Shown here in pieces: positions 35,504 to 47,490 of a stretch of DNA of 64,000 bases. The notes below the pieces were generated by a model. It searched no databases, was not told where the DNA came from, and was given only the letters and a program-made list of their open reading frames with translations. How positions within the stretch are numbered: position 1 is the first letter of the stretch; every line of letters starts with the position of its first letter. Position numbers and translations under genes: made by a program. Source of the DNA: Rhodotorula mucilaginosa (taxonomy: Eukaryota > Basidiomycota > Microbotryomycetes > Sporidiobolales > Sporidiobolaceae); assembly GCA_034406715.1 (NCBI GenBank), contig CP137872.1, forward strand, positions 1,167,871 through 1,231,870, in the 5' to 3' direction.

Positions 35504-38356
35504 TCACTTCTCCTCGCTGTCCACTCCATCGCCATGCCCGCTGACCTCGCCACCCACACCCTCGCCACCACCCAGACCCAGACCCGAACTCGCGCGCCCC
35601 TTCCTCGCCATCGGAGCGAGCGAACCGACCAACCTCCCCGCCGCCCGTTTCGCCGCTGACCTCCCACTCCTCAACGCACCGACGACGCGATGCCGTTCCT
35701 CGTTGAGGTGTCGGACTCTGGCGGCTGTTCGTTCGCTGTCCTCGTTCTGGGTTGCAGTACTGGTTCGGCGTTTCTTCGCTGCTGGAGCAGGAGCAGGAGA
35801 GGCGAGCGGTGCTGGTTGTTGTGAAAGTGCCGACTGGTTTGTCTTGGCGTGGTCCACTACGCGGACCTTGGCTTGGGCGAACGCAAGTCGTGGAGGTGGT
35901 GCAGCAGGTCGAGCCTCCTCGCCACCAGCACCGACCCCCTCTTCCTCGGCTTTCCGCTTCCCCTTCGCCTTGACACTCGCCGCCGCCGTCGCCGTCTTTT
36001 TCGAGTCAGGCTTATTGGTGGAGACCCGAGTAGACGTCGACTTCTTCCGCCCGCCGCTGCCGAGGAAACCGGAACATTCCGCCGCGCCGCAGTAGCATCG
36101 TTGTCGCGCCGGATCGATCGCGGTCCCGTTCCCGAGGACGATCGCTTCGGCTGGAGAGAGCGAGTCGACGGCGGCGCTGGTGGTGGTAGTAGTCGCTGTC
36201 GTTGTCGCGGTCGAGGAAGGAGTCGAGGTCGAGGTCGACTTGGGCGTGAGGGCGGAAAAGTCTTGCCAGCCATAATTGTCTGTGCCGGAAAGCAGCCAAG
36301 TTTGTGGGCGTCAGATATGGCCTCGGCTCGAACGAGCTTGTCAAAAGTTCTCAGGGAGCGCGAATGCATCGGCAACGTACAGGTCAATTCGGTCCCGACG
36401 GGAATGTCGTGAAGCGCAAACAAGCCCATCTAGAAGGAAAATACCCACCCTCTCTCGAGGGAGTCCGTCAATGAAAAAAGCTCTTCAGCGTCTTGGCAAC
36501 ACGCACGCACCTGGTACTCCTCGAACTGCGCCAACCGCCACCGGACCACCTCCAAATTGGGTCCGCACGAGTGGTTGATGAACCTCGCGCAGTTGCCGCG
36601 CTGGCCCGCATCGACGACTTCGAAGCCGTCATAGTCCATGAAGTAGCTGTTGGTAGGGGTCCCATTCGAGACGTCAGTTCACCCGAACTCGCGGGGTTCT
36701 TTCCAGAGGAGGGGGGCCAACGGACTAGGAGGCGCTGTCTTTGTAGTCGGTCAAGACGCGGCGATAACTCTCGTTCCGAGAGATGATCTGCAGTCGGGTG
36801 GAGGGTCAGAGCTCAGTGATGGAGAAGGGGCAAGAGTGAAAGAGCGGCAGCGCGCCGTACCTCGCCGCGGTACTCGAGGACAAATTCGCCCTTCTTGATC
36901 GGCCTCATGGTCTTGAGTCCGAATCCACGATTCCCAGTCTGTTTCCCCACCGCCCCTCCGTTATTAGCAAGGCATATAGTGTTTATTGTCTTTTTGGGAA
37001 AGGTGGATTGCGCACCCAGATGACGACCAACCCGTCTTTCGCGACGGGGACGCCTTCTCGCTTGCTCAGCGGGAGGTTGCCGCATCGATCGGGCCCGCAG
37101 GGGCACAGCTTGGGATCGCAGCAGTATTGCATCATCCTGAGGAGGATGTCGAATCAGCTTTCGGATCGGGAGGCGAGGGGGGGATCGAAACACGGTCGGT
37201 TGGCGGCGATGGGTAAGGGAAGGAAGGAAGGAGGGCGAGCCAGATGAACACTCGAGAACACGGACGCACCGGTTGATGCAGTCTTGGCCGCAGCCCATCT
37301 CGTGTGCGCGCGCGGGAGGTCGACACATACAGATCGCCGGGTTCGCAGCCTTGTCCGGTCCTCGCCCGAGATAGACGTCTTTCCCCGGTCACGTCGTCAG
37401 CTCAAAATCGAGGGAATAGATAAGAACACGGGAAACGTGGACCGACTCTTTCCGATGTAGCGATACGGAGGCGGTTTCTTGCTCTGTTCGCGCTTGAGAG
37501 TGTCCTCCTCGGTCGTCTTGTCGCCGCCCTTGCCAGGCCGAGGGTTCGGGTTCGCGCTGCTGCTACCTTTCCGCTGGGTTTCGCCGCTCCCGCTCTTTTC
37601 TTCAGTCGGTTTGGACTGTGACTTGGACTTGGACTTGCTCGAGCGGTGGCGGCGGCGGCCAGAAGTCGAGGTCGAGTTGGAGTCGCAACCCCCCGCGTAC
37701 CAATGATCGCGGAGGATATCGAACGGCAATTTGAACGGTCTAGCGGCGATACCGTCGTCTTCACCGTCGTCACTGTCACCATCGTCTTCGGGAGGTTCGA
37801 GCAACGTCTCGCCGTAAAAGATCGGAGGCGGGAACGCGGTCGTCTTGGAGGGTGCGATCGAGCGCCAGTTTGTCCCCGTCACTGCTGCCTTTTTCTCACG
37901 CTTCGTAGTGGAGCCGCGAGCTGGAGCTGGAGTTGGTTGGAGGGAAGCGGCGTAGGCTGCGGTCGAGGCCGAGTAATAGATCCCGGCGACGAGGTACTGT
38001 TTGCCGTCCTTTCCGCGGGTCGGGTCGTCGTCGTCCTGGACTGGTTGCGCCTCTTCTGACGATGGAGCGGCACTGGCGGTGGTCCGAGGTTGGTCATGGT
38101 CGTGGTCCGTCTCGTTGTTCTCGAGGGAGCCCTCGTCCTCCTCGGCGCGCAGGTCTTCTCCTCCTTCTTCATTCTTGTCGCCACCGTCGTCATCATCAGC
38201 AGCAGCAGCACCTAGAGTAAGCATCGTCGTGTCCGAGTCCCGCTGGACGTCTGCGTCGTGGTCGAATGTTTGCTGCGGCTGCGGTTTCGTTGTCGAGGAA
38301 GCGGAGGCGACGGCTGCGACGGCGTCCCTGGCGCGCTGTGCCAGTTGCGCGAGCAT
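35504..38356 (-). CDS. ASH1/SET2-type SET-domain histone methyltransferase
   Basis: Exons (minus) 37447-38356, 37270-37378, 37016-37136, 36861-36938, 36726-36787, 36511-36646, 36381-36429 and 35504-36279 encode 746 aa. The first ~300 residues are acidic, low-complexity. An AWS zinc motif follows (ICMCRP, MGCGQDCINR, YCCDPKLCPCG, DRCGN). The SET core has GNRGFGLKTMRPIKKGEFVL, EYRGEIISRNESYRRV, YYFMDYDGFEVVDAG, and the catalytic-pocket RFINHSCGPN, then FALHDIPVGTELTYNYGW. A post-SET motif RCYCGAAECSGFLG closes the domain. AWS-SET-post-SET order indicates an H3K36 methyltransferase (ASH1/SET2/NSD class); no WW or SRI domain was seen, favouring ASH1-like. The basic, Pro/Ala-rich tail (~220 aa) has no recognised domain. 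One donor is GTCCGT, which splices TA|C and avoids an in-frame TAG. Confidence 0.9.
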
Positions 38357-39060
38357 GTTCGTAGATCCGGTACGCTGCACCTACAAGTAGCTCGCACTGC
38401 ACAGCTGCAGCTCTGTGCAGGCAGCTGCTGCAGCCGGGAGAAACGACGCGCAGCGACGCGTTTGCTCTCCCCGCGGGGTTAAGGCGGTGACCGCGGCGTT
38501 TGCCCAAGTCGGCCGCACACTATGCGTGCACTCGAATGTACAGTACGTGCTGTCATTCAGAGAGCATATGCAAGCGCCGTGGTCTGTAGATCTGCCCTCG
38601 TTGGATTCGATCGAATGCAGCCAATCAGAAGCGTCCCAAGAGGAGAAATCGCTTGCTATTGAGCTCATTACAAATACTCGATTCATTACACTCGGCGAGA
38701 ATTTCACTTGCGGCCCGACCGACGCATTCAACGTCTTGCGGACTCACCGAGGCACGCGGCCGTACACGCTGTGAGTCTTTTGACGTGCGACTAGTCAGCC
38801 AGACTGCCCTCCCCAGGGGCCTGTCGTCCCTTGCCTGGCCTCCCGTCGTTGTCCGTCGCCGCCGTCACCGCTCGAGCTGCACCGCCTTTTTTTCCTGGGA
38901 GACTCTCGAGCAGCCACACGACTCGCTAGACGGCACGAGAACAGCAGTGCGCACATTCCGTTCAAACAGACTGGAAGGGGCTGACGGTCCTCTCGCCCCC
39001 GCGCAGCCTCGCATTTTCCCCGTCGACCGACCCACCACCTTTTGAGCGGTCTGGAAAAAG
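38357..39060. promoter_or_regulatory. Divergent promoter region, SET gene / RLI1
   Basis: 704 bp between start codons. It contains a cluster of GCTGCAG/GCAGCTG words near 38395-38445. No gene is supported. Confidence 0.45.
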
Positions 39061-41759
39061 ATGAGCGACAAGCTGACCCGTATCGCCCTGGTCAACCCGG
39101 ACCGGTTCGTGTTCACTCTATCTCACCCTCCCCTTATCCGAGCGAGCTGTTGTGGGACTGACCTTTTTCACGCGCCACTCAATCAGATGCAAGGCGAGTT
39201 ACTGTCGCAAGCCGCGGCTCTTCATTACTTGCGGGGCGGAGCGGAGCGGAGGGAAACTAATCCAAGTGTTCCCACACCCTGCAGCCGAAAAAGTGCCGAC
39301 AGGAATGTAAAAAGTCGTGCCCGGTCGTGCGGATGGGTGAGTCGCCCGTTTCTCCTTTGTTTTGGCGGGGGCGGCGGAGCACAAGATCTCGACGCGAGAC
39401 GTAGCCAGAAACTGACGAGGACGAGAAAACTCCGCTTCGCAGGCAAGCTGTGTATCGAAGTGAACCCTTCGGACAAGATTGCGTTCATCTCGGAAGAGCT
39501 CTGCATCGGTTGCGGTATCTGCCCCAAAAAGTGCGTTTCTTTTTGAGGAAAAGACACCCCTACTACACCCCTTACCTAACCTTGGACCCCCGGACAGGTG
39601 CCCGTTCGAGGCGATCAACATCATCAACTTGCCGACCAACCTCGAGTCGCAAGTGACGCACCGGTACTCTGCCAACTCGTTCAAGCTCCACCGACTGCCG
39701 ACCCCGCGACCGGGCCAGGTCCTCGGCCTCGTCGGCACGAACGGTATCGGCAAGTCAACGGCGCTCAAGATCCTCTCGGGCAAGCTCAAGCCCAACTTGG
39801 GCCGGTTCGACAACCCGCCCGACTGGCAAGAGATCCTGCGCTACTTCCGCGGGTCCGAACTCCAAAACTACTTCACCAAGGTCCTCGAGGACAACTTGAA
39901 GCCGTTGATCAAGCCGCAGTACGTCGACCACATCCCGCGCGCCATCAAGGGCAAGCAGTCGGTCCGCCAGATGCTCGAATCCAAGCTCGAACTCGACAAC
40001 TTGGACGACGTCTCGGCCAACTTGGACCTCGGCGTCATCATGGAGCGCGAGGTGACCCAGCTCTCGGGAGGAGAACTGCAGCGGTTCGCGATCGGAATGT
40101 CGTGTGTCCAGGCCGCCGATGTGTGAGTCCGCCCGCGGGGGTTTTCCTTTGTGTGGGAGTGCGCCTTTTCATGCCGACTGACCGCGAAACCGCCGCCGCA
40201 CGCACAGCTACATGTTTGACGAGCCGTCGTCGTACCTCGACGTCAAGCAGCGTCTGAACGCGGCGCGGATCATCCGGTCGCTCCTCAAGGCCGACAACTA
40301 TGTCGTCGCCGTCGAGCACGACTTGTCGGTCGCCGACTACCTGTCCGACTTTATCTGCTGCCTGTACGGCATGCCGTCGATGTACGGCGTCGTGACGATG
40401 CCGTTCTCGGTCCGCGAAGGGATCAACATCTTCCTCGACGGCAAGATCCCGACCGAGAACCTGCGGTTCCGCGAAGAGTCTCTCACGTTCAAGATTGCCG
40501 AAGCCGTCGAGGACTATGTCCAGGAGAAATCGAGGCGGTACACGTACCCGACCATGACCAAGACCCAGGGCAACTTCAAGCTCAACATGCAAGGGGGTTC
40601 GTTCACCGACTCGGAGATCATTGTCCTCCTCGGCGAGAACGGCACCGGCAAGACGACGTTTGTCAAGTTGCTCGCCGGCAAGGACAAGCCCGACAACGCC
40701 GCCGACGCGCAACACTTTTCCGTCTCGCTCAAGCCGCAGACGATCGCGCCCAAGTTCCCGGGTACGGTCCGCGAGTTGCTCCTGAAGCAAGTCCGCGCCG
40801 CGTTCATGCACCCGCAGTTCAACACGGACGTCCTGAAACCGATGAACCTCGAAAACATTATGGACCAGTACGTGACGACCCTCTCGGGCGGAGAACTGCA
40901 GCGCGTCGCCATCGTCCTCGCGCTCGGGAAACCGGCCGACATCTACCTGATCGACGAACCGTCGGCGTACCTCGACTCGGAGCAGCGTATCGTCGCCTCG
41001 CGCGTCATCAAGCGGTTCATCCTCCACGCCAAGAAGACGGCGTTTGTCGTCGAGCACGACATGGTCATGGCTACCTACCTCGCCGACCGCGTCGTCGTCT
41101 ACGAGGGTACCCCCTCGGTCGAGTCGTTTGCCAGCGCGTGCGTTCCTCTCTTCTTTTTCGGGCGTGTGGCGGTCGGCGACCTCGCTTAACTGACCCCTTT
41201 CTGTCCACCTGCAGACCCGAGTCGCTCTTGACTGGCATGTAAGTGTCGCTCTTGTTGTCTGAGCCAAGTAGCTCGCCCGCTGATGCGCTGCCGTCACTTT
41301 CTACAGGAACAAGTTCCTCAAGTCGCTCGAGATCACCTTCCGACGAGACCCGGTCAGTCGTCCTCTCTCTCGAGCTTTCGTATATTTCATGCACCTACTG
41401 ACCCATGTTATACTCTCGCTTGCAGACCAACTTCCGCCCGCGGGTTCGTTTCTGGGCCTTCTGTTTCAGTCTCTCTTGTGTTGGGTACTTGCTGCTGACT
41501 TTTTCCGACTTTTTCCCTTGGACCGGCCTCTCTACAGATCAACAAGTTTGGCTCCCTCCTCGACCAGTAAGCTATAACTGCCTTTTGAACCCTGGGGAAC
41601 AGTGCTGACCACGCCGACTCTGCTCCCGCAGCGAGCAAAAGGCATCCGGTGCGCCGAGTTTCCAGTTGTCTCGACTCCTGCCTCTCTTGGTGTATTTACT
41701 AACGTACTGCCTATATCCCGAGAACAGGGCAATACTTCTTTACTGATGGACAGGTGTAG
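39061..41759 (+). CDS. RLI1: Iron-sulfur ABC ATPase, ribosome recycling factor RLI1/ABCE1
   Basis: Twelve exons: 39061-39104, 39187-39193, 39285-39336, 39443-39530, 39598-40122, 40208-41137, 41215-41238, 41307-41352, 41426-41443, 41538-41566, 41632-41648 and 41728-41759; 603 aa, the family length. The N-terminal ferredoxin-like part has eight Cys for two 4Fe-4S clusters ([17 protein letters not shown] and [13 protein letters not shown]). Two nucleotide-binding domains follow: [33 protein letters not shown]; and [36 protein letters not shown]1 splits ribosomes after termination and is essential in all eukaryotes. Exon 2 is 7 nt (A TGC AAG), encodes the first Cys ligand, and is followed by a GC-AG intron. 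The last five exons are 46, 18, 29, 17 and 32 nt. The end reads YFFTDGQV-stop. Confidence 0.95.
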
Positions 41760-42744
41760 AGGGGCTACGGAATTGGCCCTTTGTACATCGTGAAGATCCG
41801 GCGGCGGCGAACTGCGCGATCCGCCTCGTTTTCGCCGCCGGCGCAAGCATCGCCACCCGTGCCAATCCTCTCTACGCTAGACTAGCATCTTCTTTTAACC
41901 GTGCCACACCACTGTACTCTAATGCACCTGGTGCCTTCCACGTTCGCGACTCGGCCAGAATTCGGTGAGAGGCACGAGGAGATTCCGCCTCTTCACCAGG
42001 GACGGTCCGTTTCACACGCGGGCACGAGCACAACAAGCATGCAGTCAGGTGTGGAGTATACCGCTGTGCGAGTTTGCTTTCTATGTCACTTTCCCGCTCT
42101 TCGAGCTTTCTTTTCGGATTGTCGCCACCACGCTGCAACTTGCCTGGACCCGATCAGCTCGCTCCGTAGCCCTGGTCAACATACCGAAGCTGTGCCTGCT
42201 AGCTGTTGTCTCGCAAGAGCTCAGGTTCTCAACGTCAGATACGCGTCATGAAGCTGCCGGATGAAAAGCTGCCTTGGGAATCTGCTCGTCTCCCTCACGA
42301 CTGAATCTGCTGCACCTCTGGCCAGCCTATCGCTATGCTACTCACGCGGTGACGGTGTTGCTGCGCGGATTCGATTCGTTTGGCCGACCCGAACAGTAGG
42401 AGCAATCTGACAGAAGCTGCGAACTATTTTCGCGGCTCGTCCAGGTTCCGTCGCAAGTCACTCAGCGCAGCGCATCTTTTGCTTCGCCTTCTTGCTGGGA
42501 GTGCAGATGCGACGTTGTTCGAGTTAATGAAGCAAACCAAAATCGGTAAGCCCGCATCGCTGGCCCCCAGCTGGAATGAAGGCCAACTTCCTCTCGTAGC
42601 AGAAGAGGGTAACGGAGCTGTTCCAAGATGCACAACAAGATCTACAGCTGAGATGCAAAGGGTACAAGAATGCGACAACATGGGGTACGGATACGGAAGG
42701 TACGGAAGGAGTTCTCGACAGCCCGGAGCGCTCAGCGCCCGTGC
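41760..42744. other. Convergent intergenic region, no gene seen
   Basis: About 985 bp between RLI1 and the transporter gene, both ending here. Composition is less GC-rich than the genes. A 137-codon open frame at 42380-42793 has no recognisable motif and partly overlaps the transporter's end; I did not accept it. Confidence 0.5.
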
Positions 42745-45700
42745 TCATGTTCGGGAACCGGACCCAACAAACTTGAAGTTTCGCTCGAAGTGAGGTCGTC
42801 TTCCTCGCAGGCTGTGGGAAGCGGGTACATCAGCATTCAGTGTACTGCAGCTGGCCAAGTGAAAGGACACCGAGGTAAACGCACCGAGGAAGCTCGCGCG
42901 ACCGAGAACGACCACGCCCTCGCCGACGCTGTGATCTTCGGCGGCGAGGTTGACATTCCGCATGCTGCACATGGCGACCAACCCGGGCAGCAGCATCCCC
43001 ATCGCCAAACCGTTCAACACGCGCTGGACGTCGACGTAGGCCTTGTCGATCCCGAGTCGGATCAGCGACCCGGGCGGGAACGAGAGCGCGTACGGCAGCG
43101 AGGCGAGGATCTGCGGGATGTGTGGGATCCCGTCGGCGGGGAGGTGTCGGTGCAGGCGGCGCGGGAGGTAGGTCGACCAGACGGCGCCGGCGATGGATCC
43201 GCCGACGGCGCCGCCGACTTGGGTGATGGTCAAAAAGATGGCGGTCGCGATGGCGACGTCTGCGGGCGGGGGCGCAAGTGTCAGCGTCGTGTACAGGTAC
43301 CTGTCAGTCAGGGCGCGATAACCCACCTTGGTGACCAACGACGCTCTGACATCCCGTCTGGACCGCGATCGTGGTGAACCCGCCACCGATTCCGCCAATC
43401 ACCTGACTGAGCGCGAGCTCCCACGTCGGCGCGTCGAGGTCCCGCGATCGCATCATGAGCCAGACTCCGACAATGTGGACCAGGACGCCCGCGATCCCGA
43501 CCCATTTGTAGCGTTTCGTGACCTTGGCGAGGTAACCGGCGACAATGGCCGAGACGCAGGCGGAAAAGATGTAGGATTGGCTGCCCGTGCGAGTGTGCGG
43601 GTCAGCGGAGAGTCCCGAAGGTACACTTCTGCAATGGCGGAGCTCACCTGATGTAGGACGCGTCCTGAGGCGAATGGCCACGAGCGACCCTGTCGGCCAA
43701 TTAAGCGCATGTCAGCCCACCGGTCCTCTCCCTCAATCGTCAGTGAAAGAGGCACGCACTGGAGAAAGCTCGTAAAGAAGCTCTCGTAGCAGAACTGGCT
43801 GCAAAAGTGGAAAAAGCCGATCGCCGACCCGCTCAGGATCGTCCGGTTCTTGAGCAGCCGAGGCGGGATCAGCGGGACGGCCGCGTGCCGCTCGTAGTAG
43901 CCGAAAAAGACGAGGATCGCTGCCCCCGACAGGATCAACATCCAGATGAAGGCTGCCCGTCCGCGAGGATCCTCGAGTCAGCTGGTATGGGTGTGTGAGG
44001 GCGGCAAAGGAAACGCTCACAGTCGCCCCAGCTCTCGGGCCGTTTCGTCGCGAGCGTGAACGGCAACAAGAACAAGATGCACCCCGCCGTGAGGGCGACC
44101 AACCCGAGCACGTCGAGGTCCTTCCACAGTTCGACCGTCTTGGACCACGTCGTCATGTTCCACCGTTTCCGCTTCGTCATCTCTTGCGCGGCCGTCTCGG
44201 CTGCGGCGGCTTCTCGTCGTTCTCGAGTCGAGAGGGTCGGGTCCGTCGACGAGGCGTGGGCCGAGGGGGCGCGTTCGAGGTCGAGCAGCGGGTCGGGTCT
44301 CGCCGTCATCGAGTGCGACCCGCGATGCTCCTGCCGGTGCCGCCTCGTCGTGACTCCAAACCCAAGATCGCGCGTACACGGTTTCCTCCCCTCCTCGAGC
44401 GCCTTTCTCCGAATCTTGCGCCACTCGAGCCACAGCGTGCAGAACAACAAACCCGCCACGAGGGGGAGGAGGATCCCAAACACGGCGTAGGCGGCGCGGT
44501 AACCGGCGGGACCTTGGCGTTGGAAAAAGGCACCGAGTGGGGGGCCGATCCAGGTCGTGATGAGCCACGGCAAGGACACGGTCGAAGTGATCAAGCCGCG
44601 GTTCGACAGCGTCGTCGTGTCTGAATTCCGCGCCCAGTCGAGTCAGCGCCGACTTCAAATGAAGTCGTGTGACAAAGCGGACTCACCTGCGACGATGATT
44701 TGTTGCGCGAGTTGGATCCCCTGCCCGCCCAGCGCGGACAAGGCGCGCGCAAAGACGTACACTTTGACGTCGGTCGCGCCGGCCGTGATCAGGTACCCGA
44801 GCGAGTACAGCGCGGCGGCGAAGCAGACTCCCTCGGCTCGACCAAACACGTCGAGCACTTTGGTCATCGGCGGTTTGCCCACCGCGTACGCGATCTGGCG
44901 GGGTCAGTTGTTATTAGTAATCTCTCGAGATTGGCGGTTTGCCAAACGGGCAGGACGCACCGACATGACGATGACGACCGAGCTGAGCATCGAGTGCTCG
45001 CCGAGCAGGCTCAGGAAATACGGCTCGATCGTCGGAGTCGTGTTCCCCTCGAGCGAGATCAACGCCGAAATCAGGTAGACCCTGCACGCGACGGCCGCCG
45101 GCGTCAACTCGACTGGCCTCCTGTTCAAGATACGAGGAGACTGCTCGACTCACCCGGCATAGACGGTCAGGAACCCTTTCCTGCCCCACGTCTTGGCCAT
45201 CAACTCCATCTTGACCACGCCCCATTGCTTGTCGTGCTCGCCTTCCGCCGCGCGCCTGCTCCGGCTCGTCCTTCGGCTACGCGCTTCGGGGGGTGGTGAT
45301 GGTGGCGATAGAGAGTCTGCAGGTGGTGGTCGGCCTTTGCCGTTGACGCTCCGCCACGGTTCTGATGGGTCGACGTCATTTTCTCCAGTCGCCGCTGCTG
45401 CCGCCGTCAGGGCCTTTAACCCTTTGTAGCCGTAAAAGTCCCTCGCGACGATGCCCTCCTCGTCGTCTTCGTCCTCGGTGTGACCGTCGCCGTCGCCGTC
45501 GCCGTCCGAGTCGTACACATCGTCGGTGACGCGCCCGTGAGCGTCTCGGACGAGTAACCGTTCGCGACTGCGAGTCCACCTCCGTCGGTGGGATGACCTG
45601 GTCTTGAGACGTGGCTGTTGACTACTCGCGCGGTTGCCGCCCGCCGCGGTTGTCGTAGGAGGGGACAGCTTGTCTCGGAGCAGATCCTCGACGGCCTTGA

Positions 45701-45905
45701 CTGCGGCGGTCTGGTCGTCCTGGCCGTCCTGGTCGCCGGCGTTGGCGGGTGGGAACGAGCCATAACTCGTCGAGGGCGTCGCTGAACCGGACGTGGTCCC
45801 CGTCAAGGCGGAAGCGGCGAGTCGCGACGGCGGCGGCGGTGGTCCGAGGTGAGGTCGATGCCGCGGACTCGGATCGCGCGAGGAGGAGGAGGGGGTGGTG
45901 GACAT
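42745..45905 (-). CDS. MFS transporter, siderophore-iron (SIT/ARN) type
   Basis: Exons (minus) 45154-45905, 44961-45081, 44687-44894, 44021-44620, 43760-43952, 43648-43689, 43327-43580 and 42745-43259; up to 894 aa. After an unusual ~240-residue Ser/Asp-rich cytosolic start, the SIT-type membrane part begins with VYLISALISLEGNTTPTIEPY, then AYAVGKPPMTKVLDVFGRAE, FARALSALGGQGIQLAQQII, SNRGLITSTVSLPWLITTWI with GPPLGAFF, a long charged central loop, IGFFHFCSQFCYESFFTSFL, QSYIFSACVSAIVAGYLAKV, GGIGGGFTTIAVQTGCQS and TQVGGAVGGSIAGAVWST. Fourteen helices and the C-terminal EGVVVLGRA are family features. It probably imports ferric siderophores or another ferric chelate. A final intron with its acceptor near 42845 would end the protein at 42837 instead; I could not decide. 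No siderophore synthesis gene is nearby. Confidence 0.85.
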
Positions 45906-47490
45906 TTGCACGTGTGTATCTTGCGCCCTACTCTCTGGCGAGTAGGAGCGCACGAGTCTGAGTCGAGTCGGGATGTCGTCAATCGGCGTCAAGCAGCTGA
46001 GCGTGCGGGGAGAGCGCCGCGGTGGATTCGGACGGGCGCTGGACTCTTGGGGCCGCTCTCGTTTGGCTCGTCCGAGCAGAACTCGCGTGTCTGTCTATAG
46101 ACCCGGGCAGTGTGGGAAGCGAGAGTGCGAGGAGCGGGTGGCGCTGCACGAGGAACTCGGCCTCGCTCCTCGCTTTCTCCCCCTCTCACGGGCGGGCGAG
46201 GGCCTGGCCGTACACACTCAATACCGTACCTTTAGAACACACGCTATGCTCCACCCCTCGCTGCCGAGTCGATGTCGAGTCGTCCCGCGGCGCAATCGAT
46301 ATCCCGAGCCGAGCCGGCCGGCGTCCGCGGAGTTACGCTCTGCGCTCTCCGAGCGCCGCGTTATCTGATAACACTCTGCCACTCGATCGCACACCCCGTT
46401 CGCCCCGACGCCTGCCTCTATACACTCAGACGTGCTGGATCTACCAATCTGACGTCCTCCGATGGCTCCGGAGGCTCTGATTCGATGGTGTCAACAGCCT
46501 GGCCCTCGGTGCTTGTGCTCGCTGGTTGGCTCGACGGTCCCGTATATCCGGTATAGCGCTGACTTGTTTGCTTTGGGCAACCTTCGTGTCTGTTGAGGGT
46601 GAAGCAGCTCACAGAATTCGCGTCCGAGGATCAAAGACTGGGAATGCACGCTCGCCAGGAAGAGGGAATCCGTTGATTACGTCTCGAATCGCTAAGTTAG
46701 CCTAGCCTAGCCTCGCCAGAGTCGTGAGGCACCGCAAGCTCGAAGCGTGGTATTGCCGAATGGCAGTGAACTCCGGACAGGCTGGCCATGGATCGAAACC
46801 GAGGGTGCAGCTGAGGAGGATCTGTCTTGACGGTCGGTGGCGACAACCTCGGGATTTCTTCTTCCTCCTCCTCCGCTCGGAGCTGTTCCACAGTCGGTAC
46901 AATTGGCATCCGGGAAATGGGAGTCGAACATACCGGGGTTATGGATGAAACGTGAAAGTGCGGCGGCTGTCTGGCAGATCAGTCCAGCTGGTCCTCATCC
47001 AGGCAGACTCCTTTCTCTTACGCATTGCCAGCCAGCAGGAGGTGGGTGTAGCAGGAAAGAAACAAGGCTGCCGGAAAAAGAAACCGAGTAGTTACTGCCG
47101 TTCTGCACAACCGTTCATAAAGGAAAACCAGCTCAAGACTTTTTATGGGGGCTCAAGCTCTAACCGTGTACGACTCGAAAAAACGGTTGGGAGTTGCTCA
47201 CGCCAGCCAGACTCTGTTGTTTCGATCAGGTAGGTTACATATAGACTTTCGACAAGCGTCATCACACGAAAACCGCATCAGACTCGTCCTCCTCCCTCTT
47301 CTGCAAGCTTCTTCGGCAGAGACCTGTTTCCGAGAGAGCGATAGGAAATCAACGGTCAGGGCTTGAAAATGTATATATAGAGCTAAGGGCCTCGGTCCCA
47401 AGGAGGACAGAGAAAGCGCCCACTAAGAGCTCTGAGCACTCACCGAAGGAATATCGTCATCCTTCCATCGCGCGAGCACGACCCGCTCTC
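45906..47490. other. Gene-free region
   Basis: 1.6 kb with no supported gene, between the transporter start and the NSE3 end. It holds a TATATATA patch near 47371-47380, a small TAGCC triplication near 46695-46710, and a GC level lower than its surroundings. All open frames are short and lack splice or codon support. Confidence 0.55.

Noticed and set aside
31150-38356. A catabolic or chromatin gene cluster acting as one system
   Set aside because: Neighbouring genes belong to unrelated pathways on both strands with separate promoters; nothing shows co-function beyond proximity.
40038-41297. 419-codon open frame on the minus strand
   Set aside because: Antisense of RLI1 nucleotide-binding domains; no motif of its own.
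42380-42793. 137-codon frame on the plus strand
   Set aside because: No known motif, uneven codon use, and overlaps the transporter's end on the other strand.
46880-46960. tRNA-like B-box on the minus strand (GTTCGACTCC)
   Set aside because: No matching T-arm stem, no acceptor stem pairing and no A-box at the right distance.
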